Origin: Arthrospiribacter ruber
GTDB taxonomy: Bacteria > Bacteroidota > Bacteroidia > Cytophagales > Cyclobacteriaceae
Length of the DNA: 64,000 nt
Assembly (NCBI RefSeq): GCF_019343195.1
Contig: NZ_RPHB01000004.1
Location: 310,001-374,000, forward strand
Direction: 5' to 3'
In this document: piece after piece, positions 8,572 to 18,113 of the stretch
How the letters are laid out: every line of letters begins with the position of its first letter
How positions within the stretch are numbered: the first letter of the stretch is position 1
Program-made: the position numbers and the translations under genes
Notes under the pieces: model-generated
What the model was told of the DNA's origin: nothing
The model's database searches: none
What the model saw: the letters and a program-made list of their open reading frames with translations, nothing else

Positions 8572-10998
8572 ATGACCACATTAATGCAAAAAAAGAAGAA
8601 CAATAGAAATGTTTGTATTGGCGACGTCCAATATTGGAAAAAGGAAACAAATGGCATAAGCGGACACACTGCACATGCCCAATTTTTGATTACTGTCTTT
8701 CGGGAGGATATCATCCGTGTGCAGGTAAGCAAGGAAGAGCTTTTCAGTACCAACCCATATTCTGTCGTATTGAAGCCTGTTGATACGGATTTCAAATTTG
8801 AAGAAACAGAAGAAAAACTTATCCTCAAAACCAAAAAAATCACCGTAGAAATTCTCCTAAACCCATTTGCGATCACCTACTTAACACCAACAGGAGAAGT
8901 AATCAATAAGGATGATGCAGCTTTTGCAGTATCATGGTTGGGCACTGAAGTCACCAATTACAAGTCTGTTCAACCCAATGAAAGATTTATTGGATTAGGA
9001 GAAAAGACTGGTGGGCTTAACCGCGCCGGGAGTGCTTATACCAACTGGAATACGGACTATTTTGCATACGGGGTCGGTGATGATCCGCTATATATGTCCA
9101 TTCCGTTTTATATTGGAATACATAGTACTCTAGCTTATGGAATTTACTTTGATAATACTCATAAAAGTGTCTTCAATTTCGGGGCATCTACCAAAAGATT
9201 TGTGTATTTCTCAGCAGATGACGGTGATCTGGATTATTATTTTTTCCATGATGAAAGTGTTTCCAAAATCATAAGTGCCTATACCGATCTGACCGGAAAA
9301 ATGGAAATGCCTCCTATGTGGTCACTGGGATTTCAACAATGCCGCTATTCGTACTATCCGGAGTCAGAGGTACAAACCTTGGCCCAGACCTTTAGGGACA
9401 AGCAGATGCCTGCAGATGTAATCTACTTGGATATACATCATATGGAAAAATACAAGGTCTTTACATTTGATGGAGAAAAGTTTCCCGATCCAAAAGCCAT
9501 GATCAAAAGGCTGAAAGAAAAAGGCTTTAAAGTAGTGGTGATCATGGATCCGGGGATAAAAACGGAAAAAAGTTACCTTCCTTTTGATGAAGGAAAAGAA
9601 AAGGACCTGTTTGTAAAATATCCTGACGGTGAGATCTATGAAGCACAGGTATGGCCTGGCTGGTGTGCCTTTCCGGACTTCACCAAGGAAGAAACGAGGA
9701 CTTGGTGGGCAGAAAAGATGGCTTTTTATGAAGAAGCAGGTGTGGATGGATATTGGACAGACATGAATGAACCCGCTTCTTGGGGTCAGCATACTCCTAA
9801 TTTAATTGACTTTTATTACGAAGGCGAAAAAGTAAGCCATAGAAAAGCCCGAAACATTTATGGATTTCAAATGGCAAGGAGTGCCAATGAAGGCAGCAAA
9901 GCCCACCGATCAGGAGAAAGACCTTTTATCCTGACAAGATCTGGATTTTCAGGAATCCAAAGATATGCAGCTGCTTGGACGGGTGACAATGTGGCCTCAG
10001 AAGAACATATGCTTGCAGGTGTCCGCTTGGTCAACAGCCTTGGAATCAGCGGAGTGTCATTTGCAGGGTATGATGTGGGAGGCTTTGCAGGTGAGGCCAG
10101 CAAAAGCCTGTTTGCCAGATGGATGAGCATTGCTACCTTTTCCCCTTTCTACAGGGCCCACTCCATGATCAATTCCAATGATGCCGAGCCTTGGAGTTTT
10201 GGTGAGGAAGTCGAAGAGATTTCCAGAAACTATATGAAGCTGAGATACAGGTTACTGCCATTGATATACTCCAGCTTTTATCAAAGTTCAATAAATGGAT
10301 TGCCTGTGTCCAAAAGTCTTGCCATTGATTTCCCTCATGACAATATCGTCTACGAATCCACTTTTCAAAATCAATACCTTTTTTGCGATAGCCTTTTGAT
10401 CGCTCCAGTGGAGAGTACTAAGGAAATTACAAAGGTGTACCTGCCCAAAGGGGATTGGTATTACTTCTTTGATTCAAAGTACCATCAGGGGAGTCAGGTC
10501 ATTTTTCAGGAATGCCCTACCTCCTACTTGCCTGTTTTTGTCAAAGCAGGTGCTGTTTTGACATTGCAGTCGGAAATTCCCCATACTGATGCTGAACATG
10601 ACGGCACTTTAAGGCTTCACATTTATAAGGGTGAAGGAAGGACAAATTTCCTTCATTATGAAGATGACGGAAAAAGTTTTGACTACAAAAATGACATTTA
10701 TTTCAAAAGAAATATTGAATGGAACAGTGATGCCAATACATTGATTTTCAAAGAATCTGAGGGAAAATATATTTCTTCTTTTTCAAAAATCAGAGTTTTT
10801 TGTCACGGGTTCAATCCGGCCAAAGCTTCGGGCTTCTTTGGTGAGTTATTGGCCAGGGAGGAGAATGTAGCATTCTTGGGAAGATTGACAGAATTTGATC
10901 CACTTCCTGAGCACCTCCATGAGTTCCATGAATCAAAAAATATTGCAGCCTTCACTTTCGATCACCGCAGCGAAGGATTTGAAATAAAATTCTCATAA
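8572..10998 (+). CDS. GH31 alpha-glucosidase, cytoplasmic
   Basis: An 808-residue glycoside hydrolase family 31 enzyme that would release glucose from the non-reducing ends of malto-oligosaccharides. No signal peptide is visible (MTTLMQKKKNNRN), so it acts in the cytoplasm. An N-terminal galactose-mutarotase-like beta domain (about 30-235) precedes the barrel. The nucleophile is D397 in WTDMNEP and the acid/base is D472 in WTGDN. C-terminal beta domains follow (about 600-808). It is 24 bp upstream of the sugar transporter gene, so import and hydrolysis are encoded together. A second in-frame ATG four codons in is an equally possible start. Confidence 0.94.
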   Translation: MTTLMQKKKNNRNVCIGDVQYWKKETNGISGHTAHAQFLITVFREDIIRVQVSKEELFSTNPYSVVLKPVDTDFKFEETEEKLILKTKKITVEILLNPFAITYLTPTGEVINKDDAAFAVSWLGTEVTNYKSVQPNERFIGLGEKTGGLNRAGSAYTNWNTDYFAYGVGDDPLYMSIPFYIGIHSTLAYGIYFDNTHKSVFNFGASTKRFVYFSADDGDLDYYFFHDESVSKIISAYTDLTGKMEMPPMWSLGFQQCRYSYYPESEVQTLAQTFRDKQMPADVIYLDIHHMEKYKVFTFDGEKFPDPKAMIKRLKEKGFKVVVIMDPGIKTEKSYLPFDEGKEKDLFVKYPDGEIYEAQVWPGWCAFPDFTKEETRTWWAEKMAFYEEAGVDGYWTDMNEPASWGQHTPNLIDFYYEGEKVSHRKARNIYGFQMARSANEGSKAHRSGERPFILTRSGFSGIQRYAAAWTGDNVASEEHMLAGVRLVNSLGISGVSFAGYDVGGFAGEASKSLFARWMSIATFSPFYRAHSMINSNDAEPWSFGEEVEEISRNYMKLRYRLLPLIYSSFYQSSINGLPVSKSLAIDFPHDNIVYESTFQNQYLFCDSLLIAPVESTKEITKVYLPKGDWYYFFDSKYHQGSQVIFQECPTSYLPVFVKAGAVLTLQSEIPHTDAEHDGTLRLHIYKGEGRTNFLHYEDDGKSFDYKNDIYFKRNIEWNSDANTLIFKESEGKYISSFSKIRVFCHGFNPAKASGFFGELLAREENVAFLGRLTEFDPLPEHLHEFHESKNIAAFTFDHRSEGFEIKFS

Positions 10999-11022
10999 AC
11001 TACTTATCGATACCCCAAAATA

Positions 11023-12357
11023 ATGCTATCAAAAGAAGATAAACCAAAACTCAGTTTTTGGCAGATTTGGAATATGAGTTTTGGATTTTTAGGGATTCAA
11101 TTTGGATTTGCCTTACAAGGTGGATTTATGTCCCGGATTTTTCAAACTCTTGGAGCGGATAAAGATGCCATTCCTTTGCTGTGGATTGCAGCACCGCTGA
11201 CAGGCTTGCTTGTTCAGCCTATTGTAGGATATCTAAGTGATCGGACTTGGCATGTCAAGTTTGGAAGAAGGAGGCCATATTTTCTCATTGGGGCCGTGAT
11301 GAGTACCATTGCTTTATTTTTTGCACCATATTCAAGCGCACTTTGGATGGCTGCCGGAGCATTATGGATTTTGGATGCTTCCATCAATATTTCCATGGAA
11401 CCTTTCCGTGCCCTTGTAGCGGACAAACTTCCTGATAGCCAAAGGTCTTATGGGTTTGTCGTACAAACACTTATCATAGGAATAGGTACTTGGATAGCAA
11501 GTAATTTACCTTGGTTTATGACCCAAATAGGCATACCAAATACTGCAGAGGCGGGCGTTGTTCCCGAATCTGTGAAATTTGCTTTTGCCATAGGCGCAGT
11601 TGTGCTTTTGGGTTCTATTCTTTATACGGTTTTGACCACGGATGAATATCCTCCGGAAAACCTGGAGGAATTCAAAAAGAAAAATGAAGAAAGCAAGGGC
11701 TTTTTTAATGGATTCAAAGAGATTTTCAGCAACATTGCGGGCATGCCTTTGGTGATGAAACAGCTCGGGGTGGTGCAGTTTTTTTCCTGGTTTGCCTTCT
11801 TTACCATGTGGAGTTTTGCCACTCCTGCCATCACGGAACATGTTTTCCGTGCTACAGACACTTCCTCTGCTGCTTACAATGATGCTGCGGATAGCGTCGG
11901 AAACTATCTGGGAACCTATGGACTAGTTTCCATGATCTTTGCCCTAATCTTGGCTTTTGTTACCAGCAAGGTAAAAATCAACAGAAAAATGGTTCATATG
12001 CTGAGCTTGTTTGCAGGTGGGCTGGGCTTTATTATGATTTTCTATATCTCAGAAACTTGGATGCTGCATCTTTGCTTTGCATTGGTCGGTATTGCCTGGG
12101 CCAGTATTTTGTCCATGCCTTATGCCATGCTCTCCAGTGCTGTCAACCCCAAACAGATGGGGGTTTACATGGGTATATTCAATATGTTCATTGTTATTCC
12201 CCAAATAGTAGCTGCTTTGGGAGGAATCAACTTCATGTATAAGCTGCTGTTTGGAGAAGAAGTCATTTACACCATGGTATTGGCGGGTTCATCGCTTATT
12301 GTTGCCGGACTGAGCAATCTATTGATAACCAACCGTAGTGCTACCCATGATGGATAA
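11023..12357 (+). CDS. SLC45/GPH-type major facilitator sugar transporter
   Basis: A 444-residue inner-membrane protein with about 12 hydrophobic segments. The loop between helices 2 and 3 (VGYLSDRTWHVKFGRRRPY) is the signature of the MFS subfamily that includes plant and bacterial sucrose/maltose symporters. Such proteins import disaccharides with protons or sodium. It directly follows the cytoplasmic alpha-glucosidase, so maltose or maltodextrin is the likely cargo. A GAAA-capped terminator follows 24 bp after the stop. Confidence 0.9.
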   Translation: MLSKEDKPKLSFWQIWNMSFGFLGIQFGFALQGGFMSRIFQTLGADKDAIPLLWIAAPLTGLLVQPIVGYLSDRTWHVKFGRRRPYFLIGAVMSTIALFFAPYSSALWMAAGALWILDASINISMEPFRALVADKLPDSQRSYGFVVQTLIIGIGTWIASNLPWFMTQIGIPNTAEAGVVPESVKFAFAIGAVVLLGSILYTVLTTDEYPPENLEEFKKKNEESKGFFNGFKEIFSNIAGMPLVMKQLGVVQFFSWFAFFTMWSFATPAITEHVFRATDTSSAAYNDAADSVGNYLGTYGLVSMIFALILAFVTSKVKINRKMVHMLSLFAGGLGFIMIFYISETWMLHLCFALVGIAWASILSMPYAMLSSAVNPKQMGVYMGIFNMFIVIPQIVAALGGINFMYKLLFGEEVIYTMVLAGSSLIVAGLSNLLITNRSATHDG

Positions 12358-12381
12358 AGGGTGTAAAGAAACTAAAATTCG

Positions 12382-12416
12382 AATACCGTGTATGAAAATA
12401 TGCGGTATTTTTGTTT
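12382..12416 (+). terminator. Terminator after the sugar transporter
   Basis: AATACCGTGTAT pairs with ATATGCGGTATT (two G-U pairs) around a GAAA tetraloop and runs into TTTTGTTT. The earliest in-frame GTG of the next gene (12388) lies inside this stem, which argues against that start. Confidence 0.75.
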
Positions 12417-12435
12417 GAAATTAACTGAAGAGAAA

Positions 12436-13308
12436 GTGAAGAAAATAACCATAACCGGAGTACCTGAACATTTTAATTTCCCTTGGTTGGAGACTATAAA
12501 ATCACAACCCTTCCAAAAAGAGGGTATAGTCCTGGAATGGATAAATGAACCAAGAGGTTCTGGAGCCATGAATAAAGCCCTGAGAGAAGGAAGTACCGAT
12601 ATTGCCATAGTGCTTACTGAAAGCTTTGTCAAAGACAGAATTGAAGGAAATGGCGCAAAAATAATAGGTATACATGTAGCAACTCCGCTGATATGGGGTA
12701 TTCATACTTCAGCTTTATCTCCTGTCAACTCCCTTAATGAGCTTTCTGATTCCCCATTTTTGATCAGTCGATTAGGTTCAGGCTCACACCTGATGGCTTA
12801 CGTCCTGGCGGATCGGGAAGTTTGGCAAATGGACGAATCAAAATTTGAAATAATTGAAAACCTTGAAGGCGCCAAGAAGGCATTTCAAAGCCCTGAGAAG
12901 AAAGCTTTTTTATGGGAAAAATATACTACAAAGCCATTGGTGGACAAAGGACTTTTTATAAGGGTTGGAGAGGTCCCCACCCCGTGGCCATGTTTTGTGA
13001 TTGCCGCCACAGAAAGAATCAGAAAGGAAGCACCGAAAATTATACAAAAACTTACAAGATTGGTCTACCAAAAATCCAAATCGCTAATGTTGAACCATGA
13101 GGAAACTCAATCTGTCCTGAGCAAAACCTATGGTATCAAGGAAGAGGACATAAATGAATGGCTGACCCAGACCAAATGGCAGGTAGACTGCTCTGTCATA
13201 AAGAATGACCTTACCAAAACCATGGAAATACTCAAAGGTCTTAGATTGATTAAAAAAACAGTTGCGGAAGAATATCTGGTAGATGAAACTTTTGTGGATC
13301 TTATTTAA
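12436..13308 (+). CDS. Cytosolic substrate-binding-fold protein (Ca3427-like PBP2)
   Basis: About 290 residues. It resembles proteins with a type 2 periplasmic-binding fold related to ABC transporter nitrate/taurine-binding components (yeast Ca3427-like group). The start is placed at GTG 12436 (reading KKITITGVPEHFNFPWLETI), which follows an AGAGAA ribosome-binding-like stretch. The longer frame from 12388 begins inside the preceding terminator. Visible features include the opening G-V-P-E-H-F-N-x-P-W segment and a hinge motif LISRLGSGSHLMAYVLA. There is no signal peptide, so unlike true binding proteins it would stay in the cytoplasm. Its ligand is unknown. No ABC permease or ATPase gene is nearby. 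Confidence 0.75.
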   Translation: MKKITITGVPEHFNFPWLETIKSQPFQKEGIVLEWINEPRGSGAMNKALREGSTDIAIVLTESFVKDRIEGNGAKIIGIHVATPLIWGIHTSALSPVNSLNELSDSPFLISRLGSGSHLMAYVLADREVWQMDESKFEIIENLEGAKKAFQSPEKKAFLWEKYTTKPLVDKGLFIRVGEVPTPWPCFVIAATERIRKEAPKIIQKLTRLVYQKSKSLMLNHEETQSVLSKTYGIKEEDINEWLTQTKWQVDCSVIKNDLTKTMEILKGLRLIKKTVAEEYLVDETFVDLI

Positions 13309-14275
13309 GGCTTGATATGGCCCATACCCTCAAAGCCTTTGCTTCTAAAAGCCACAAGATCTAGATAGGGCGTGCTGAAAAACGCCAACTGGAGAATAAA
13401 TGCTTTAAATTTTGATGAATACCCCGTTTGTCAAGTATTTTCTTTTTAAGCAGGTGCACGCTTATTCAATGATATAGCTTGATTTCCGTGCTCCTTAAAA
13501 TTTCAAAATTCGAAATTTTAAGGCTAGTCTCAGGCATACCATCTTCTTCATTGGGCTCACTCGAAGTATAAGCATACATCTTCATTCGCCCGCTTTGAAT
13601 CTGGCATACCTGAGACTTTTTCAGCAAGCCCTAGATTATCTATAGGGTAATTCAGAGTTTCGACATAACCGAAAACCCTCAAACCTTCTACATTCAGGTC
13701 CGGATGATTCAGGTCAATTCCGGTATCAATGACCCAAACTTCCTTGTCCCTTTGTACTCAAAAGGACCACCCACTCTTGTTACTCCCCAGGGAATTACTT
13801 GCGTATTTTTTATAGGCTCAGCAGGGCTATTGCCCCTATCAGGCCTTTTTCCCTACAAAGTTCCAAGCACCCTTATCCTATCTGGCTCAATTGACTTAAC
13901 CCTAGCGTCTTTCTGAAGCTGATTTTTCTTTTCCTCGGTAAGCTCCACTGAAAAGCCCTGAAATGCCATAGCATATAAATTTTCAGGTTGGGCCCCATCC
14001 GCTTCATAGGTGGTTAAAAGCGCCCGCGCTTCTTCACATAAATATCCAATGGCTGCCTCATAATCTTCAGAGAATTCTTCCAATTGAAACTGATCGTCTT
14101 TAAAAACCACAATGTATTATCCTTGAACTTGAGAAGTCTCAGTGAATTCACTTTCCATATTTTCTTGAAATAAGCTTTGCTCTTGTAAGCTTTCTTGGCA
14201 GGCAATGAAAAAAGTTGTAGCTATCAGTAAAACCAAGAAGTTTGAGATTTTAAAATGAATAAAAGTTTTTGTCAT
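13305..14275 (-). pseudogene. Decayed subtilisin-like (S8) peptidase lipoprotein gene
   Basis: Read from ATG 14275, the frame gives a lipoprotein signal (LLIATTFFIAC), then a nonsense TAA at 14117-14119. It continues in the same frame through an inhibitor I9-type propeptide (YAMAFQGFSVELTEEKK...ARVKSIEPDR), then a TAG at 13853-13855. Next comes QVIPWGVTRVGG, a typical entry to the S8 catalytic domain. A one-base deletion near 13740 separates this from VWVIDTGIDLNHPDLN, the catalytic Asp motif. A 266-bp element is inserted at 13367-13632. Removing it with one copy of its 4-bp target duplication lets the frame run on for 17 more codons to a TAA at 13305-13307. The His and Ser motifs are absent, so the 3' part has also been lost. 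The gene is dead by at least four lesions. Confidence 0.8.
13367..13632. mobile_element. 266-bp MITE-like element with nested inverted repeats
   Basis: Terminal inverted repeats AGGGCGTGCTGAAAAA (13367-13382) and TTTTTCAGCAAGCCCT (13617-13632) match at 15 of 16 positions and are flanked by AGAT on both sides (13363-13366, 13633-13636), a 4-bp target duplication. Inside is a second inverted pair, AGTCTCAGGCATACCA (13526-13541) and TGGCATACCTGAGACT (13602-13617). There is also a perfect 12-bp hairpin CCTTAAAATTTC / GAAATTTTAAGG (13493-13523). No transposase frame is present, so it would need one in trans. It could also be an internally deleted insertion sequence. Confidence 0.75.
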
Positions 14276-14289
14276 AGTATTATCCATTG

Positions 14290-16260
14290 TCAGATGCTAT
14301 TAGAAACCATAACATTTTTAGTACTTGAAACTACCTGAACCACTTTAAGCTTTATTATAGCAGTGGTGCCTTTGCCCTTATCACTTTCAAATTGTAGAGA
14401 GCCGTCCATCATGGAAATAAATTCTCGGGATATACTCAGGCCCAAACCAGTTCCTTTTTCCTTTTCTGTACCAGGGCTCGATTGCAATATGGAAAATTGC
14501 TCTTTTTCAAAGGACTTGAGAATATTGGTAGGCATTCCCAAACCATAATCCTGAACTTGAAGAACGACTTCTTTTGACTCTGTAAATGACCGGATATCTA
14601 TTACTGACCCCTTTTTAGAAAACTTAATTGCATTGCTAAGGATATTCCGAATTATAACCTGCAAAAGATCAGGATCAGCCCATACCTTATCCTTGGTATT
14701 CATTTCCACTTTGATAGTCAACTCCTTAGCTTGGGCTTGATTATGCAACAGTTCAAGACTTGGTCTGGTCACAGTTTCAAGGTTAATTGGGCTCAATTGC
14801 ACCCTAAATCCTTCCATTTGGGATCTAGACCAAGAGAGAATATTGTCCAGCACCACATACAAGCTATCGACATTTCTTTTTAAAATATGGGAAATCGTAG
14901 AAAATTCTTCTCTTGACAATTCTTGGGTATTGACCAAGCCAAGCACTGACTGCAATTGGGAAACCGGGGATTTCAGGTCGTGACCTAAGATGGAAAAAAG
15001 TTTGTTTTTCAACCTATTTGATTTTTCAAGTTCCTGCGACTGCAATTCTAAAGCCTTTTTCTGTTGGTTTACTTTCTCCTGTTTTGAAACTAAATCTTTA
15101 TTAATTTTCTTGGTTCTCTTATTGAGCATGTAGAGCCTGGCCAAGACTACCCCAAGTAAAATAATGGCTACTGAAATTATCAAAATGACCAGTCTGAAGT
15201 TTTTTATCCTCAGGTCTTGAATCAGATTTTCTGACCTGAGATACCGGACATCCGCATCAGATTTTTCCACCTCAAACATCCCCTGAATCAAAGCCAATCT
15301 ATCCCGATCTGCTTTTTCATCCAAGACTTCACTCAAATCTGTAAACTGCTTGAGGTAATCGAAAGCTTTCTCATTGTTTCCAAGCTTTTCATGAAGCTTG
15401 GAAAGGTGCTTTAAAGTCTGGACATACTCATCCTGAAAATTATTCTCCCCTGAAATTTTCTCCCCTCTTTCAAGGATTTCCAAAGACTTGGCATAGTTTC
15501 CAGTTTCTAAATACGCTTTTCCCAACCTATGAAGAATGGAGGATTCAAAAGAAGAAAGCCTTTGATGTGAAGCAGCATTAAGCGCATTTTCGTAAGTTGC
15601 TATGGCCTTTGCAATGTCTCCCTGTGCCATCTGAACATCTCCGATCACCCTATTGGTAAAGCTGGTAAAATAAATAGACCCGGCTTCATCGTTTTGTTTA
15701 ATGGCTTCTTTTGCAAAAAATATGGCCGAGTCCAATTTATCGGTTTTACTATAGTTTAAGGCAATATTATTTAAACTCCTGATAATGATGTAAGAATCGT
15801 TGATTTCCTTACCTATCTCAAGAGCTTCTTTAAATTTGCGGATTGCTTCATCATAATTTCTTTGTTGATAGTAAATCGCCCCTAGATTATTGAGCGTCAT
15901 TGCAATTTCACCTTTGTCATTTTGACTAAATCCAATAAGATATGCATCCCTGGAGTATCTAAAAGCTTTGTCCCAGATTCCCAATCTGTAATGAATCCAA
16001 CCGAGATTTCCTTTGGCCCTTGCCAATTGTAGACTGTCGTTGTTTTCCAAAGCTAAAGTTTCGGCCTGAACGCTAAACTCCAAGGCTTCACCTAAGTCTC
16101 TTTCCCTAAGTAGAAAAGAAAGTCTGTTTAAAATCTCTACCTTGTTTTGGTCATGGGAGCCGGAATTCAAAATGGTCTTCAAACTATCGACCTCCCTATT
16201 TTGAGAGTACCCTATAGTGGAAGATAAAAAGGCAATACAGAAGTATAATAATCGCTTCAT
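14290..16260 (-). CDS. TPR-containing membrane sensor histidine kinase
   Basis: 656 residues. A signal peptide (to about 20) is followed by six or so tetratricopeptide repeats (about 40-320) placed in the periplasm. Then come one membrane helix (about 355-378, LVILIISVAIILLGVVLA) and a short coiled coil (about 385-418). The HisKA dimerisation helix has phospho-acceptor H427 in SILGHDLKSPV. The HATPase domain has N box RNILSNAIKF (about 538-547), DYGLGMP (about 571) and GTGLGLSIS (about 603). The kinase appears complete. No response-regulator gene is adjacent, so it is an orphan kinase. An imperfect inverted repeat (ATGACAGTAA / TTACCGTCAT, 16276-16296) lies just upstream of the start and might be an operator. 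Confidence 0.92.
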   Translation of the reverse strand: MKRLLYFCIAFLSSTIGYSQNREVDSLKTILNSGSHDQNKVEILNRLSFLLRERDLGEALEFSVQAETLALENNDSLQLARAKGNLGWIHYRLGIWDKAFRYSRDAYLIGFSQNDKGEIAMTLNNLGAIYYQQRNYDEAIRKFKEALEIGKEINDSYIIIRSLNNIALNYSKTDKLDSAIFFAKEAIKQNDEAGSIYFTSFTNRVIGDVQMAQGDIAKAIATYENALNAASHQRLSSFESSILHRLGKAYLETGNYAKSLEILERGEKISGENNFQDEYVQTLKHLSKLHEKLGNNEKAFDYLKQFTDLSEVLDEKADRDRLALIQGMFEVEKSDADVRYLRSENLIQDLRIKNFRLVILIISVAIILLGVVLARLYMLNKRTKKINKDLVSKQEKVNQQKKALELQSQELEKSNRLKNKLFSILGHDLKSPVSQLQSVLGLVNTQELSREEFSTISHILKRNVDSLYVVLDNILSWSRSQMEGFRVQLSPINLETVTRPSLELLHNQAQAKELTIKVEMNTKDKVWADPDLLQVIIRNILSNAIKFSKKGSVIDIRSFTESKEVVLQVQDYGLGMPTNILKSFEKEQFSILQSSPGTEKEKGTGLGLSISREFISMMDGSLQFESDKGKGTTAIIKLKVVQVVSSTKNVMVSNSI

Positions 16261-16695
16261 ATTACTAGAAATTTTATGACAGTAACATTACCGTCATACT
16301 GGCATTTACACATCTGGAAGTTTATTTTGAATTCACGGAACATCACCTTTTCTTCAAAAGCATTTAACCCCATTTAATCAACACAAAAATGCCTTTAAGA
16401 AAAATCTTTACTAACTCCCATTAATTATCAGGTGAATTAATCCAAAAATCCTAAATAAAACTAACAACAACTGTAAAAAATTGAGGATATTAAAGATTGG
16501 AAAGCATTAGGATAAAATGTAGATATACAGTACTTTGACAGTAATGAAAGGACAACCTGATTTAATTCGAACCCCATATTGATTGATCATGGATCAAACG
16601 AGGAAGTCAAGTTATTTATAAAAATTAACCTGTATTGACCCATAATCCTAGAAATTGAAGCTACCGGCAAAAAATCCTAAAAAGTCAGTAAAAAT
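16261..16695. other. Non-coding region between the kinase and surE genes
   Basis: No credible gene on either strand in these 435 bp. Two small inverted repeats are visible: ATGACAGTAA / TTACCGTCAT at 16276-16296, near the kinase start, and TTGAT-CATGG-ATCAA at 16583-16597. Both are only candidate protein-binding sites. The region presumably holds the kinase promoter and the 3' end of the surE transcript. Confidence 0.5.
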
Positions 16696-17478
16696 TTAAA
16701 GCTCAGTCCAATCCCAATCTTCATTGAGCTGTTTGATTGCATGATGTGCGGTAAGGTCGTATTGACAGGGAACAATCGAAACGTAATTGTTAGCAATAGC
16801 CCATTCGTCATTGTCTTCTCCTTTATCAAAATTCACAAAATTACCTGCCATCCAAAAGTATTTCCTGCCATTGGGGTCAAATCTCTCAGAAAATTCTTCC
16901 TGCCATTTGGCATGTGCCTGCCTACAGACTTTTACACCTTTAATGGATTCGTTCCTTTTGGGAGGAAAATTCACATTTAATGCTACACCTTTTGACATAC
17001 CATGGTCCAAAACCTGTTTGGCTATTTTGTAGACATACTCCTCCACGTGACTGAAATCCGCTTTGGAAGAATAGTCACAAAGACTGAATCCAATAGAAGG
17101 CAAACCTTCTAAAGCACCTTCTATTGCTGCAGACATGGTTCCAGAATATAGAACAGAAATAGAAGTGTTACTGCCATGGTTGATGCCGGACACCACTAGG
17201 TCAGGGGTTTTGTCCTTAAGAACATAATGCTTGGCCAGCTTGACACAATCTGCGGGAGTTCCGCTGGATTTATAGGCTTCTACACCTTCAAAAATATCTT
17301 CTTCGTATAGCCTGAGCGTTTCTCCTATAGTAATGGCATGGCCCATTCCGGACTGGGGACTATCAGGTGCCACCACAATGACTTCCCCTAATTTTTTCAT
17401 GACACTAACTAAAACACGTATTCCTTTCGAAGTGATGCCATCATCATTCGATACTAAAATCAATGGTTTTTTTGACAT
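16696..17478 (-). CDS. surE: 5'/3'-nucleotidase SurE
   Basis: A 260-residue metal-dependent phosphatase that removes phosphate from nucleoside 5'- and 3'-monophosphates. It has the normal family length. LILVSNDDGITSKGI near the N-terminus supplies the metal-binding NDDG motif. SGTPADCV and VSGINHGSNTSISVLYSGTMSAA supply the remaining active-site loops. It lies 5 bp downstream of the small secreted protein gene at 17484, so the two are probably one transcript. Confidence 0.96.
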   Translation of the reverse strand: MSKKPLILVSNDDGITSKGIRVLVSVMKKLGEVIVVAPDSPQSGMGHAITIGETLRLYEEDIFEGVEAYKSSGTPADCVKLAKHYVLKDKTPDLVVSGINHGSNTSISVLYSGTMSAAIEGALEGLPSIGFSLCDYSSKADFSHVEEYVYKIAKQVLDHGMSKGVALNVNFPPKRNESIKGVKVCRQAHAKWQEEFSERFDPNGRKYFWMAGNFVNFDKGEDNDEWAIANNYVSIVPCQYDLTAHHAIKQLNEDWDWTEL

Positions 17479-17483
17479 AAAAA

Positions 17484-18113
17484 TTATTTGATTTGATTGT
17501 AATAAGCTGTAATTCTAAGCAGATCACCTCTTTTGTCGTGAGAAAGCCTGTTTTTTCTCATAAATAAATCTACTTCATCGGCCCTATCGCCGAAAATATC
17601 AAGTAGCTCTTTCTTTTTCTGGGAATAACGCTGGATTTTGCCGTCTTTGATAAAGTAGTAATTGAAAGCAAGTCTGTAAGCTCCTCCGATCTGCGGTCCC
17701 CACAAAGGATTCATGGCCATTGGACCATATCCCATATTCCTGTTATCCACTACTATCTGTTCTCTGCAAAGGAGTATTGCATCCTCACCTTCCGTTAAAA
17801 TTTCAAAAAACACGGGTGTTTCATAATCTCCTGTCAAAGGAAAAGGTAAGGTATAAAATGTTCTGATTCCTCCATATTGCTCATCAAATATCTCAAACTG
17901 GGTCACATTGGAAGAAGTAAAAGTTTCTATTCCCTGATGTTGTAGTTGCACGAGATTATTTTCAAGATCATATTTCACCATGCCTTGATAAACTGTTCCG
18001 CTATTCATCTGTATCTGTCCCTTGTGCCAGACCTGTGAAGGGAACTGACCTTGTGCTTCAGCATTAAACTGGAAAATAAAGAAACCTATAACAAAGAATG
18101 CGATACTTCTCAT
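17484..18113 (-). CDS. Secreted protein of unknown function
   Basis: 209 residues with a Sec signal peptide (MRSIAFFVIGFFIFQFNAEAQG). The mature part is mostly beta-strand-like (GQIQMNSGTVYQGMVKYDLENNLVQL), then a basic C-terminal helix region (KKKELLDIFGDRADEVDLFMRKNRLS). I do not recognise a characterised family; it resembles small conserved periplasmic proteins of Cytophagales. It is first in a likely two-gene unit with surE (5-bp gap), but no functional link to SurE can be read from it. Confidence 0.75.
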   Translation of the reverse strand: MRSIAFFVIGFFIFQFNAEAQGQFPSQVWHKGQIQMNSGTVYQGMVKYDLENNLVQLQHQGIETFTSSNVTQFEIFDEQYGGIRTFYTLPFPLTGDYETPVFFEILTEGEDAILLCREQIVVDNRNMGYGPMAMNPLWGPQIGGAYRLAFNYYFIKDGKIQRYSQKKKELLDIFGDRADEVDLFMRKNRLSHDKRGDLLRITAYYNQIK

